Assembly (NCBI GenBank): GCA_028683385.1
Contig: JAQUIJ010000008.1
Coordinates: 1-64,000, forward strand
From: Prolixibacteraceae bacterium
GTDB taxonomy: Bacteria; Bacteroidota; Bacteroidia; Bacteroidales; Prolixibacteraceae
DNA: 64,000 nucleotides
Direction: 5' to 3'
In this document: positions 51,115-60,921 of the stretch, one piece after another
How the letters are laid out: the number at the start of each line of letters is the position of its first letter
Position numbering within the stretch: the stretch's first letter is position 1
Translations under genes and position numbers: made by a program
Notes under the pieces: model-generated
The model's input: the letters and a program-made list of their open reading frames with translations, nothing else
Databases searched by the model: none
Told to the model about the DNA's origin: nothing

Positions 51115-51879
51115 CTATCGCGTAAATACCCAATCGTTTTCTCCTGAAAGTTGGTTGTTGAAATAATACCCTTCCCAGTCAAATGCTTTCAGTTCCTCCG
51201 GATTGGAAATGTTGTTTTGAATGATAAACCGGCTCATTAGTCCGCGGGCGCGTTTCGCAAAGAACGACACCATTTGATATTTGCCGTCTTTATTTTCTTT
51301 GAACGAAGGCGTAATTATCTGCGCTTTTAATTTTTTCGTATCAATGGCGCTGAAATACTCGTTGGATGCCAGATTGATTAAAATTTTCTGGTCGTTTAAC
51401 GAGAGTTCGTCATTTAGCTTTGCCGTAATTTTTGTTTTCCAGAAATCGTATAAATTTTTCTTTCGGGCAACCGATACGTTGGTTCCCATTTCTAAGCGAT
51501 AGGGCTGAATCAAATCGAGCGGTTTTAGCAATCCGTAAACTCCTGAAAGAATCCGAAGCTTTTGCTTGGCAATTTCAAATTCGCTTTCAGTAAACGTTTC
51601 CGCCTTTAATCCCTGATACACATCACCATTAAACATTAATACCGACTGCCAAGAATTTTCGGGGGTAAAAGTAGGAGACCAAGCCTGAAATCGCTTAAAG
51701 TTCAATTCTGCCAACTTGGGTGAAATACTCATTAGTTTGGCTAGTTGATCTGGCTTTTTCTTTTTCATCACTGAAATAATTTTTTCGGCTTCGGGAAGAA
51801 AATCTATTTCAGTAGACTTTTCAAAATGAATTGGACAATGGTCATATAGCGATTTGGCTGGTGAAATAACGATGATCAT
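51115..51879 (-). CDS. yaaA: Peroxide stress protein YaaA (DUF328)
   Basis: 254 aa. The opening MIIVISPAKSLYD, the middle RFQAWSPTFTPENSWQSVLMFNGDVYQGL and LSGVYGLLKPLDLIQPYRLEMGTNV, and the end NQLSGENDWVFTR are the family signatures. In E. coli YaaA lowers free iron under peroxide stress and binds DNA. It is the downstream-coordinate neighbour of the GH30 gene but in its own unit, since a terminator lies between. Confidence 0.93.
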   Translation of the reverse strand: MIIVISPAKSLYDHCPIHFEKSTEIDFLPEAEKIISVMKKKKPDQLAKLMSISPKLAELNFKRFQAWSPTFTPENSWQSVLMFNGDVYQGLKAETFTESEFEIAKQKLRILSGVYGLLKPLDLIQPYRLEMGTNVSVARKKNLYDFWKTKITAKLNDELSLNDQKILINLASNEYFSAIDTKKLKAQIITPSFKENKDGKYQMVSFFAKRARGLMSRFIIQNNISNPEELKAFDWEGYYFNNQLSGENDWVFTR

Positions 51880-51942
51880 GGTTTTTTATATTGATTTCAG
51901 GAATGAAACAAAGATACAGTATCAAAGTTGATTCGAATAGTG

Positions 51943-52000
51943 TAAAAAAGGAAAAGCGGAAAAAGTGAAAGATTGCTCTTTCCTTTTCCCACTTTTCTGC
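51943..52000 (-). terminator. Terminator of the beta-glucan locus (after GH30)
   Basis: On the minus strand GCAGAAAAGTG pairs with CACTTTTTCCGC with a bulge (51956-52000), followed by a T-rich exit. It lies 32 bases past the GH30 stop. Confidence 0.5.
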
Positions 52001-52031
52001 GGATTTATTCTTGTTTGTGGAATTCGTTTTT

Positions 52032-53474
52032 CTACCACACAAAAGTGCCTACAGCGCCTTGTGCCAGCGATGTAGAGACTGATTTGCCTTTAAAGCTGAT
52101 GTTGAAATTTTGGAGCGATCCGGCGTCATTCAGCACAATCAATACCTTTTTGCCTTCCGGAGTTTTAAATGCAACATTTGGCAAATTAGCTGGCAAATTG
52201 GTGTCGATTCGAACAGAGCCCGGACGAACAAATTTGGATGCGTGAGCCAAAATATAATAAGCCGGATTGCGTGTTACTGCATTACCGTTAATTGTAATGG
52301 TGCCTAAGCACTGATCGCAGCCACCTTCGTTGGTGTGTGGGTCGTTTGACGGATCCGCGGCCATGTTCCATTCCAGTACATTGCGGCACCAGTTGCGCGT
52401 TCCGCCAATAATGAGGGTACGCACATGCCACGCAAGATCGCCTGGCAGATTGCCTGGTGCGCCCACCCATTGCTCTGTGAAATATAGGTTTTTGGCAGGG
52501 AAGGCATTGTGAACCTTGCTCAATTCTTCAATTGTTCCGCCATACAGATGAAAAGCAGACCCATCGACATATTTGGCCGCTTCCGGATTGTTTAAGATTT
52601 GAAGCGGATAATCAATGCGGTCGGCATTATGGTCGTAAACAATAATCTTTGATTTAATTCCAGCGGTAGCGAAAGCTGGTCCAAGGCTTTTCCTGATAAA
52701 ATCGGCTTGATCGGCAGCAGTCATGTACATGCTTGGATTATTTCCCGGATGCAAGGGTTCGTTTTGTATGGTGATGGCATCGATGTCGATTCCTTCAGCC
52801 TTCATTTTCTGAATATACTTCACAAAATATTTGGCATAGGCGTCAAAATATTCTGGTTTCAGACTACCACCTTTGAACGAATTGTTGGTTTTCATCCAGA
52901 TAGGAGCCGTCCATGGTGATCCCATAATTTTGATGTTCGGATTGATCTCCAAAATTTCTTTCAGAACTGGAATCAAATCAGCTTTTTCAGTTTCAAGGCT
53001 GAACTTGTCCATGTTTACGTCGGTTTGTCCCGCTGGCAAATCGTTGTAAGTGAACAAATGGTCGCTTAGGTCAGAAGCTCCAATGCTGATTCGCAGGTAG
53101 CTGATGCCGATATTCTTTGCATCAGTAGCGAAAAGCTCTTTTAAGATTTTATTCCGGCTTGTGTTTTCCATTCGATTGAGCAGTGTTGCACTTCCGCCAG
53201 TGAGGCAATTCCCAAAGCCATCAATCGTCTGGAAAGTTGTTGTTGTGTCAATAGCAATGGTCGGATATTGGTTTACTGAAGTGTTGAAATTCAGGCTTGT
53301 GTTTTGTCTCTCGAAAAGTACATTCGTCAAAGGACTGGTCACCCATGCTTCGACCTCTGTTTTTACGGGATTATCGGTCGGATTTGGCCTATCGGGATAA
53401 TTGTCGTTTTTAGTGCTCTCCGAACAACCAAAAAGCAATATCAGTAAAGTGAAAAGTAAATTCATGTTTCTCAT
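52032..53474 (-). CDS. Glycoside hydrolase family 30 lipoprotein
   Basis: About 480 aa from the ATG at 53474 (53465 also fits); a longer frame upstream lacks a signal. Lipoprotein signal ending LILLFGC. GH30 (beta/alpha)8 barrel: TFQTIDGFGNCLTGGSA, YLRISIGASDLS, MGSPWTAPIWMKTN, the acid/base Glu in ITIQNEPLHPG and the nucleophile Glu in LYFTEQWVG, then a C-terminal beta domain. Family members cleave beta-1,6-glucan, glucosylceramide or xylan. With GH16 and SusC/D upstream, a beta-1,6 branch-cleaving role on beta-glucan is likely. It is the last gene of the operon. Confidence 0.9.
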   Translation of the reverse strand: MRNMNLLFTLLILLFGCSESTKNDNYPDRPNPTDNPVKTEVEAWVTSPLTNVLFERQNTSLNFNTSVNQYPTIAIDTTTTFQTIDGFGNCLTGGSATLLNRMENTSRNKILKELFATDAKNIGISYLRISIGASDLSDHLFTYNDLPAGQTDVNMDKFSLETEKADLIPVLKEILEINPNIKIMGSPWTAPIWMKTNNSFKGGSLKPEYFDAYAKYFVKYIQKMKAEGIDIDAITIQNEPLHPGNNPSMYMTAADQADFIRKSLGPAFATAGIKSKIIVYDHNADRIDYPLQILNNPEAAKYVDGSAFHLYGGTIEELSKVHNAFPAKNLYFTEQWVGAPGNLPGDLAWHVRTLIIGGTRNWCRNVLEWNMAADPSNDPHTNEGGCDQCLGTITINGNAVTRNPAYYILAHASKFVRPGSVRIDTNLPANLPNVAFKTPEGKKVLIVLNDAGSLQNFNISFKGKSVSTSLAQGAVGTFVW

Positions 53475-53591
53475 TTTTAGTTGGCTAAATTGAAATTCCA
53501 CAGAATGAATTAATCCTTTTTTTCTTGTAATCAAATGATTAAAATGGAATTTTTTTGTACTGTTGATGATTCTGATTGACTTTAAGAAATA

Positions 53592-53622
53592 ATCCTGACA
53601 GATATAAAATACCTGTCAGGAT
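53592..53622 (-). terminator. Hairpin between GH16 and GH30
   Basis: ATCCTGACAG and CTGTCAGGAT form a perfect ten-pair stem with an 11-base loop. The minus-strand exit has only a broken T stretch. It may be a partial terminator or an mRNA-stabilising hairpin that lowers GH30 expression. Confidence 0.5.
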
Positions 53623-53655
53623 ATGATATTAATGCCCCTATTTAAATGCCCTATT

Positions 53656-54501
53656 TTATTTTTTTTGATAAACCCTGACATAATCAACCACCATCGAACG
53701 AGGGAAGATGGTGTCGTCGATGCCTTTTTGTCCGCCCCAGTTTCCACCAACAGCTACATTCAGCAACAAGTGAAATCGTTTGTCGAATGGCCAAACCGGA
53801 AAGCCTTTTCCTTCGTTCTTGAAGGTAAAGTATAATTTGTCATCTACATAAACTCTGTATTCGGATGATTCCCATTCCAGAATATAGTTGTGAAATTGAG
53901 TATAGCAGTCGGAAACGGTAGTCGTTGCATTTTTCTGTGTGCCTTGTACGTGATTGTACGATTGGGTATGAGCCGACGCAACAATGACATACGGATCGTA
54001 TCCCACGTTTTCCATGATGTCGATTTCGCCGCTTGCCGGCCAACCGCCATAGGTCCAGTCGGTTGATAACATCCAGATAGCTGGCCACATTCCTTTTCCT
54101 TCCGGAAGTTTGGCCCGAACTTCAACCTTTCCGTACAGCCAATCACCTTTCGATTTGGTAATCAGTCGAGCAGAAGTATATTTTTTGCCTTCAACATCTT
54201 CTTTGATGGCGTTGATATAAAGGTATCCGTCTTTTACTTCCGAGTTTTTCAGTTGACCGCTGGTGTAGTATTGAGCTTCGTTATTTCCCCATCCGTTGGC
54301 ATTTCCATCGGTGTCATAACTCCATTTTTTGCTGTCGGGCAAACCGTTATAGTCAAATTCATCACTCCAAACCAACTCGTAATTGCCGGTTGCGGTGCCG
54401 GTACCTGGCTTTACACCTGTTGGTTCCGATTTGTTGTCTTTGGCGCAACCCCACAGCGAAGTTGAACAAATGAGAATTGTAAAGAAGAACAATTGTTTCA
54501 T
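53656..54501 (-). CDS. Glycoside hydrolase family 16 lipoprotein (laminarinase-like)
   Basis: 281 aa. Lipoprotein signal ending STSLWGC. GH16 jelly-roll: YELVWSDEFDYNGLPDSKKWSYD, WGNNEAQYYTSG, the catalytic GEIDIMENVGYDP (ExDxxE) and WPFDKRFHLLLNVAVGGNWGG. This set matches bacterial endo-beta-1,3-glucanases of the laminarinase subgroup. It probably cleaves the beta-1,3-glucan backbone at the cell surface. It sits between the PKD-domain surface lipoprotein and GH30 in the SusC/D operon. Confidence 0.92.
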   Translation of the reverse strand: MKQLFFFTILICSTSLWGCAKDNKSEPTGVKPGTGTATGNYELVWSDEFDYNGLPDSKKWSYDTDGNANGWGNNEAQYYTSGQLKNSEVKDGYLYINAIKEDVEGKKYTSARLITKSKGDWLYGKVEVRAKLPEGKGMWPAIWMLSTDWTYGGWPASGEIDIMENVGYDPYVIVASAHTQSYNHVQGTQKNATTTVSDCYTQFHNYILEWESSEYRVYVDDKLYFTFKNEGKGFPVWPFDKRFHLLLNVAVGGNWGGQKGIDDTIFPRSMVVDYVRVYQKK

Positions 54502-54528
54502 ATAAGTTGTGTTTTTCAGGGGTAAATT

Positions 54529-54566
54529 AACTCCTGCCCATCTGGCGAGCCAGATAGCCAGGAGTT
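54529..54566. repeat. Double stem-loop between the surface lipoprotein and GH16 genes
   Basis: An outer stem AACTCCTG/CAGGAGTT encloses an inner ATCTGGC/GCCAGAT stem. The T run is on the plus strand (54565-54570), which is antisense to both flanking genes. An operon-internal mRNA processing or stability element is one possibility. Confidence 0.5.
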
Positions 54567-54578
54567 TTTATTGCCAAT

Positions 54579-56039
54579 CTATTTCCCGAAAGTAAAATCG
54601 TCGAAAAAGAAAATACCTGGAGCTGCATGTCCTTCAGCACCAAACTGAATTACGATTTTGTCATAATCCTGCCGATTACTCACAGAACTAAAATCAAAAG
54701 TTAGTTCGATCCATTTGTCTGATTCCAGATTTGCTTTTACCACTTCTGTTTGTGTTGTCCATGCATTTCCACCCAGACTGCTATCCTGCAATTTTACAGC
54801 CACCTGATGCTGAAGCTGATTCACCGAGATCCAACTTCCCGCAACATCGTAGGTTCCAAGATAGTCATTATATGATGGAATAAACACTTTCATTTTCACT
54901 TTATTCTGTTCAGTCAGATCAAACTTATAGGCGTTTGTCGAAAAGTAGATGTTTGAATAGAACGCAGAAGTTTTCTGGTAAAGGAATACTTTTGAAGAGG
55001 TGTTTACCGGTACTGGTGCCGGATTTGAATAACTGGCACTTACCAAAGAACCCATGTCTTCATATTTGAATTCCACCTTACTGGTTGCTCCTTCAAAATC
55101 TTCAGATAAAGGAGTTGCTTTCAGTGGAATGATAACGATCGGCTTCACATTTTTTTCTTTAGGAATCAATCGATACCACCAGCCATTGCCAGGTTCTACG
55201 GTACTTACACATTTAATATACAACTCATCTTCAGTAAGTTTTATAATTTCATAGGTCGATGTACCTGCGTAATGACCGAAGAATGCACCATCACTAAGTG
55301 TTAGAGTTTTTGCCGATTCTTTCAATGTAAAAGTGTAGGAAGATTTTGGAGCATACGCCACGTCAAAATCACCGTCGCCGGGAACCACTGAATTTGGGTA
55401 TCCCAGAGCTGAAAGAGCTACACGGCCATTTTCGTTGGTATAAACTGAACCATTGTTTTTCCAGACCATTTTTATGCCCACTTGGGTAAACGTAAATTCC
55501 TGAGTATAAAGACAGCTTTTAGTTTTTCCTTCGGCAGGGCAGCTCCACCAACTTGGGCTCGATGCATCGGCCGGTCCAACACCAAAATGTCCGTCGTGAT
55601 ATTGATCGAACACCCATGTTTTACCTGCCAAATTGCTTGCACCACCGGTCAGCGCGGTGTACATCGGCGTATTGAGCATCGACATGTCATCATTGGCAAT
55701 TGTAATTGTTTTAGACTTAGATACAGAACCACTTTTCGAATATAAAGTCATAACAACATTGTAAGTCCCTTTAAAAGGATATTCAACGGTTGCCGATTCT
55801 CCTTTGCCTTTTGTATTGTTGCCAAAATCCCAGGTTACAATACCAGCAATCTGCGATGTGTTTTTTATTTCCAGAATGTTCGCCTTTGCAGCTGTTGGTG
55901 TAGCTGTGAAATCAAGCTGATCTTCAGTTGGAGCCTGTCCGATATCGATGGAGCTATCCATTTCAGGTTTACATGCAAACATAACAATTATGAGTGCAGC
56001 CAAACCGGCAAGTTTTTGTATGTATTTTATTCGTTTCAT
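54579..56039 (-). CDS. PKD-domain surface glycan-binding lipoprotein (candidate SGBP)
   Basis: About 486 aa from the ATG at 56039 (a TTG two codons earlier also opens the frame). Lipoprotein signal ending IIVMFAC. A PKD-like domain (about 45-115, IAGIVTWDFGNNTKGKGESATVEYPFKGTYNVVMTLYS) is followed by a middle region with YPNSVVPGDGDFDVAYAPKSSYTF and a C-terminal jelly-roll-like carbohydrate-binding region (about 315-486). No catalytic motif is visible. Position after SusD in a utilisation locus and the modular build fit a surface glycan-binding protein that captures beta-glucan. The call is contextual. Confidence 0.72.
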   Translation of the reverse strand: MKRIKYIQKLAGLAALIIVMFACKPEMDSSIDIGQAPTEDQLDFTATPTAAKANILEIKNTSQIAGIVTWDFGNNTKGKGESATVEYPFKGTYNVVMTLYSKSGSVSKSKTITIANDDMSMLNTPMYTALTGGASNLAGKTWVFDQYHDGHFGVGPADASSPSWWSCPAEGKTKSCLYTQEFTFTQVGIKMVWKNNGSVYTNENGRVALSALGYPNSVVPGDGDFDVAYAPKSSYTFTLKESAKTLTLSDGAFFGHYAGTSTYEIIKLTEDELYIKCVSTVEPGNGWWYRLIPKEKNVKPIVIIPLKATPLSEDFEGATSKVEFKYEDMGSLVSASYSNPAPVPVNTSSKVFLYQKTSAFYSNIYFSTNAYKFDLTEQNKVKMKVFIPSYNDYLGTYDVAGSWISVNQLQHQVAVKLQDSSLGGNAWTTQTEVVKANLESDKWIELTFDFSSVSNRQDYDKIVIQFGAEGHAAPGIFFFDDFTFGK

Positions 56040-56087
56040 TACCAAAAAGTTTTAAATTTTAATTAAAAACAAGATTATAGAACCTGC

Positions 56088-57683
56088 TTATTTATAAGCT
56101 GGCACCATTTGTTTCAACACATCCTTGTTCGTATTTCTGATTTCAGATGCTGGAATTGGGAACATACCCCATGTATTGGGATTATAAGTTCTAACCGTAA
56201 AATCAGATGGATTAGGAATACCTTGAGGTACATTAAAACTGGCGTTGATTTTAGCTGCTGCATAGGCCTGTCCTCTTCTTAAAAGATCCCATTTGCGAAG
56301 ACCTTCGCCTCCAAATTCAACACGTCTTTCATGGTAGATGTTATCGAGTGTAATGCTTGTCAAAGCAGCGCTTGCTCCAAGTGAACGGGTTCTGACCTGA
56401 TTCAGGTAACCGGTAGCTTTTGCCGGATTGTCAGTCAGGAATAATTCGGCAGCCATCAACAACACATCGGCATAACGGATGTCGGTGAAATTGCGTGGGA
56501 AATTGTGACTTGGATCACCACCAACTCCAATGTAAGCGCTGAGAGCCATGTATTTTTTGTTGAAAAAGCCGGTATTCATGTAAGCTTTGTTGTATTTGGT
56601 CATTTTCACATCGGCATTGTACAACGTGGCATCTTTTCTTGGGTCACCAGTTTCAAACTCATCGGCTAAACTCCATGTTGGAACAGCAAACGACCATCCC
56701 GGATAAACAGTATTATCGCCTTCAGGATTACGTACGCTTAACCAAACCGAAGAGAAGTTACCATTGATTCCCCAACCGCCCCAGTCGCCTGATTTAGCTT
56801 TTTCGGAATATTGGATTTCGAGCAATGATTCTTTGTTATTTTGATTAGCCCAATCCCACAAATCGGCATAATTAGGAAGTAGTGAATAGACATTGCTTGA
56901 AATAATCTGCTCTAAAGCGGCTTGTACGTATGCTTTGTCGATAGTTGTTTTTCCATCGCTGAAAGCGGGAACCGACATCACTGGTTTGGCAAAACCTTCG
57001 TGATAAAGGTAAATACGAGCCATTAATGCCTGAGCAGCTCCTTTTGAAATACGTCCTTTTTCGGCTGATGAAACTGAAACTGGCAGCACAGGAATTGCTT
57101 TGAGCAAATCGGATGCTATTTGTGTAAATAATTCAGCAGGTGTATTCTGAGGAATATTTTTGTAGTCCTCAACATTAGGAAGCACTTCTGTAATAAGCGG
57201 TGCATATCCGTAGTGACGAACCAAATCCCAATAGAAATAAGCTCTTAAAAATAAAGCTTCACCTTCGTAACGGCTTTTCAGACCATCGGTTTTCCAATCG
57301 ATATCGGCTTGTTTCTGCAGGTACAGGTTGGCGCGATAAATTCCGGAGTAACAACGGTTCCACAAATCGCTTGACGAATTGTTTTCAGGAGTCATTTTAA
57401 ACATTTCCATTTCCTGCCATTGGCTCATATCCGAGATGTTTGAACCACCGCAGAATGCATCGTCTGAAAAAATATCGGACATGGTCGGAACAAATTGCCA
57501 GTTCTGAACAGAGTAGGCATCGTAAACGGCAGTTAACGCCAGGAAGGCCTGATCTTCTGTTTTGTAATAGTTGGCTTCAACCTGACCTGTTTTGGGTTCC
57601 AGTTCAAGAAATGATTTTGAACAGGAAATGCTACTCAAAGCTAAAGCCAAAAATGAGGTCACATATATTATATTCTTTTTCAT
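56088..57683 (-). CDS. SusD/RagB nutrient-binding lipoprotein
   Basis: 531 aa. Lipoprotein signal ending LALSSISC. SusD fold: AFLALTAVYDAYSVQNW, RYEGEALFLRAYFYWDLVRHYGYAPLITE, AAQALMARIYLYHEGF, and the C-terminal RYADVLLMAAELFLTDNPAKATGYLNQVRTRS and YHERRVEFGGEGLRKWDLLRRGQ. It caps the SusC channel encoded 28 bases upstream. Together they would import beta-glucan oligosaccharides. Confidence 0.94.
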   Translation of the reverse strand: MKKNIIYVTSFLALALSSISCSKSFLELEPKTGQVEANYYKTEDQAFLALTAVYDAYSVQNWQFVPTMSDIFSDDAFCGGSNISDMSQWQEMEMFKMTPENNSSSDLWNRCYSGIYRANLYLQKQADIDWKTDGLKSRYEGEALFLRAYFYWDLVRHYGYAPLITEVLPNVEDYKNIPQNTPAELFTQIASDLLKAIPVLPVSVSSAEKGRISKGAAQALMARIYLYHEGFAKPVMSVPAFSDGKTTIDKAYVQAALEQIISSNVYSLLPNYADLWDWANQNNKESLLEIQYSEKAKSGDWGGWGINGNFSSVWLSVRNPEGDNTVYPGWSFAVPTWSLADEFETGDPRKDATLYNADVKMTKYNKAYMNTGFFNKKYMALSAYIGVGGDPSHNFPRNFTDIRYADVLLMAAELFLTDNPAKATGYLNQVRTRSLGASAALTSITLDNIYHERRVEFGGEGLRKWDLLRRGQAYAAAKINASFNVPQGIPNPSDFTVRTYNPNTWGMFPIPASEIRNTNKDVLKQMVPAYK

Positions 57684-57711
57684 CTTTTTCTATTTTTTAG
57701 TATTGGCTTTA

Positions 57712-60700
57712 TTAAAATGTAATGTTAACACCACCTAAAACGGTGCGGGCTTGTGGATAAATACCATGGTCGATGCCATTGCTGAATACACCTCCACCAA
57801 TTTCAGGATCGTAGCCTTTGTAGCTGGTAAATGTCAACAGGTTTTCTGCAGTTACATAAAAACGCAAGTTTTTAATTTTCAGGTAATCGACAACCGATTT
57901 TGGCAGCGTGTAGCCAAGAGTGATGTTTCTTAGTCGTACATAGCTTCCGTCGTGAATAAAGAAATCGCTTACTGTTTTCATGTTTTGGTTGTCATCAACA
58001 AATGTTACACGTGGGTAATAATTTGATGTGCCTTCGCCTGTCCAACGGTTCAGCCATTCCTGACGATAGTTGGTTCCATTCATGTCGTAACGTCTGGTAG
58101 CGTCATAAACTTCCTGCCCCAAAGCAGCATATACAAACATGTTCATGTCAAAGCCTTTGTATTCAAGGCTCAGATTCAAACCTCCTGTAAATACAGGGTA
58201 TGGCGAGCCCATTTCAACGCGGTCGGCATCCGAAATTTTGCCATCGCCGTTTTCATCAATAAATTTAATGTCGCCAGGTTTCGCACTTGGCTGAATTTTT
58301 CCACCGGTAGAGCTTACGTAGGCATTGATCTCACTTTCATTCTGGAAAATTCCATCGGTTTTAACACCGTAGAAAACTCCCATTGGTGAGCCAACCGAAG
58401 CATATAATACTCCTGATTGTCCGAATCCTCCGTCTCCACCCTGAAGCCTTTTTTCAGCATTCTGAATGTCGAGAACTTCATTTTTATTGTAGGCTCCGTT
58501 GATCGAAGCATTGAAATATAATTTTCCAAATTGTTTCTTGTAGCTTACTTCGCCTTCAAAACCTGAGTTTCTTACCGAGCCCCCGTTGATGATTGGAGCA
58601 GAGTTGCCAACTAACATTGGAACCGGAGCGGTAACCAACCAGTCTTTGGTTGTTTTTACATAGTAATCCAGCGTAACTCTCAGGCTGCTGCCAAGTGTTG
58701 CGAAATCAAGGCCAATATTGGTTTGTTCTGAAGTTTCCCATTTCAGCGATGGATTGGCAATCCGGGTTGGCTGTGTTCCATTGTATTGGGTTTTGCTGTC
58801 GCCAAAATAATAGACGTTTTGATTTCCAATAATTGAAGTGTATCCAAAATCGCCAATGTTTTCGCTTCCGTTTTGACCCCAACTGGCTCTTAATTTCAAC
58901 AAATCAACAGACCCTTTTGCTGCGCTCATGAAATTTTCTCTTGAAATAACCCAGCCAGCGGCAACCGACGGGAAATAACCGTATTTATTTTCAGAACCGA
59001 AGCGCGATGATCCGTCACGACGAATAGTAGCAGTTAACATGTACCGGTCCATCAAATCGTAATTGACACGGCCAAACAATGATGCGACAGTGTGTTCAGA
59101 ATAACCACCACCAGCGCTTGCACTTAACGGATTGGTTGCATTGTCAATGTAGGCATGTCCAAAATCGTCAAAAATCACATCCGATTTTTCGCCTGAAAGG
59201 TTTTGGTACATGTCTTTAAAGGCAGTTGTTCCAGCCATCAAGGTTAAATGATGAATATCGATGGTTTTATCGAAAGTTAAAACATTCTCGAAGTTCCATC
59301 TTGAATATACTTTCATGCCTTGCGATACCTTGTCGGTAGTAGTAAAGTGCATTGCATCAATGTAATAGAACGGATAGTAATTACGTTCGTTCACCAATGC
59401 CATTTCGCCGCTGTATGTTGATTTAAAAGTCAAACCTTTCAATGAGGTATTGATTTTACCAAAGTCAACTTCAGCAAAAAGACCACCAACGATTTTACTC
59501 GTTTTTGTTTGAGAATTCACTTTGTCAAGCAAAGCCATTGGGTTGGTAATTTCCTGTAAGCCGATTCCATAATCTTCAGGAGTAGCCCATGTTCCGTCAG
59601 CATATTTTACGGGAACAATAGGAGGCATATTAATTGCCTGTGCCAACCCGTTTCCGAAATGGCTATTGGTGTCAATACCCTTACTGTTAATGTAAGCCAG
59701 GTTTAAATTGGAGCCAAACTTCATAAAGCCAAATTCGGCAACTGTGTTTAAGTGATATCCGAATTTTTCGAATTGAGATTTCCCTTTGGCAACAATACCG
59801 TCTTGTTTAAAATAGTTAATCGAGGATGAATAACTAACTTTATCATTTCCTCCGTTTAACGAAACAGAATGGTTTTGTTTTGGTGCATCGTAATTGAACA
59901 TTTCATCCTGCCAATCGGTATTAATGGTGTTGTCAGCAATTTCTGCAGCCGAAAATTTAGGACTCAACCCGCCATTCATTGCAGCTTCGTTAGTCAACAT
60001 CATGTATTGCTGACTATCGAGCAAGCGAAGTTTTCTCCATGGATTTTGAACCCCATAATAACCGTCATAGCTAACCGTCATCTTTGAGTCTTTTTTACCA
60101 CTTTTTGTGGTAATGAGGATAACCCCATTGGCACCACGGGCTCCATAAATAGCGCTTGATGCAGCATCTTTCAGAACTTCAATTGATTCAACATCGCTTG
60201 AGTTTAAAAAATCGGTTCCTGAACCACTCATTGGCAAACCGTCAATAATATATAATGGTTCAGCATCGCCGTTTGTTCCAACTCCACGGATGCGGATTGA
60301 AACCTGATCTCCTGGTTGCCCAGAATTACTTGAAATAACCACACCTGCGGTTTTCCCCTGAAGGGCCTGTGTGACTCTCATGTCTGAAGTCTTCTTCAAA
60401 TCGTCGCTGCTAACTTTGCTGATTGCACCAGTCACCAGACTTTTTTTCTGGGTTCCGTAACCAACCACGACAACTTCATCAATGTCGGTATGTTCTGTTG
60501 TTAATGCGATATTGATAACTGTCCGCGTAGAAACAGGAATTTCCTGAGTTTTCATACCAACAAAGGAAAAGACCAGCGTTGCGTTACCGGAAGCATTGAT
60601 GGAATAGTTCCCGTCAATGTCAGTAATTGTACCAGTGGTTGTTCCTTTAACAACAACACTTACCCCAGGGATCGGTTGTCCATCATCAGCCGATGTGACA

Positions 60701-60780
60701 ACTCCCTTTACCTGTAACCCTTGTGCAAATACTGCAAAAGAGCTCATCAAAATTAAAAGAGCTAAAACTGCTTTTTTCAT
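57712..60780 (-). CDS. SusC/RagA TonB-dependent receptor
   Basis: 1022 aa. Signal peptide to FAVFAQG, then a carboxypeptidase-like domain (LQVKGVVTSADDGQPIPGVSVVVKG, about 22-105), TonB box VVVVGYGTQKK, plug (ALQGKTAGVVISSNSGQPGDQVSIRIRG, EPLYIIDGLPMSG, EVLKDAASSAIYGARGANGVILITTKSG), and a barrel ending GGVNITF. It has no STN domain, unlike the first SusC, which fits control by the separate regulator gene upstream rather than by a sigma/anti-sigma pair. It is first gene of the glucan operon. Confidence 0.95.
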   Translation of the reverse strand: MKKAVLALLILMSSFAVFAQGLQVKGVVTSADDGQPIPGVSVVVKGTTTGTITDIDGNYSINASGNATLVFSFVGMKTQEIPVSTRTVINIALTTEHTDIDEVVVVGYGTQKKSLVTGAISKVSSDDLKKTSDMRVTQALQGKTAGVVISSNSGQPGDQVSIRIRGVGTNGDAEPLYIIDGLPMSGSGTDFLNSSDVESIEVLKDAASSAIYGARGANGVILITTKSGKKDSKMTVSYDGYYGVQNPWRKLRLLDSQQYMMLTNEAAMNGGLSPKFSAAEIADNTINTDWQDEMFNYDAPKQNHSVSLNGGNDKVSYSSSINYFKQDGIVAKGKSQFEKFGYHLNTVAEFGFMKFGSNLNLAYINSKGIDTNSHFGNGLAQAINMPPIVPVKYADGTWATPEDYGIGLQEITNPMALLDKVNSQTKTSKIVGGLFAEVDFGKINTSLKGLTFKSTYSGEMALVNERNYYPFYYIDAMHFTTTDKVSQGMKVYSRWNFENVLTFDKTIDIHHLTLMAGTTAFKDMYQNLSGEKSDVIFDDFGHAYIDNATNPLSASAGGGYSEHTVASLFGRVNYDLMDRYMLTATIRRDGSSRFGSENKYGYFPSVAAGWVISRENFMSAAKGSVDLLKLRASWGQNGSENIGDFGYTSIIGNQNVYYFGDSKTQYNGTQPTRIANPSLKWETSEQTNIGLDFATLGSSLRVTLDYYVKTTKDWLVTAPVPMLVGNSAPIINGGSVRNSGFEGEVSYKKQFGKLYFNASINGAYNKNEVLDIQNAEKRLQGGDGGFGQSGVLYASVGSPMGVFYGVKTDGIFQNESEINAYVSSTGGKIQPSAKPGDIKFIDENGDGKISDADRVEMGSPYPVFTGGLNLSLEYKGFDMNMFVYAALGQEVYDATRRYDMNGTNYRQEWLNRWTGEGTSNYYPRVTFVDDNQNMKTVSDFFIHDGSYVRLRNITLGYTLPKSVVDYLKIKNLRFYVTAENLLTFTSYKGYDPEIGGGVFSNGIDHGIYPQARTVLGGVNITF

Positions 60781-60899
60781 AAATAAATAAGTTTTTTAGA
60801 AATGGTTTCTAAAAGAATTAATAGTAAATTGCTTTTGTGAGACAATTTTGAGCACAAAACTATTCTATTATTTACTCTGGAGGAAGCAAAATTCTACTG

Positions 60900-60907
60900 C
60901 AAAAATA
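60900..60907 (-). promoter_or_regulatory. Candidate -7 box of the glucan-locus promoter
   Basis: Minus-strand TATTTTTG, an exact TAnnTTTG match, about 120 bases before the SusC ATG. No -33 TTTG is visible at proper spacing, as expected for an activator-dependent promoter. The TTGTATT cluster lies just upstream. Confidence 0.45.
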
Positions 60908-60921
60908 CGACAGAGGTAAAA

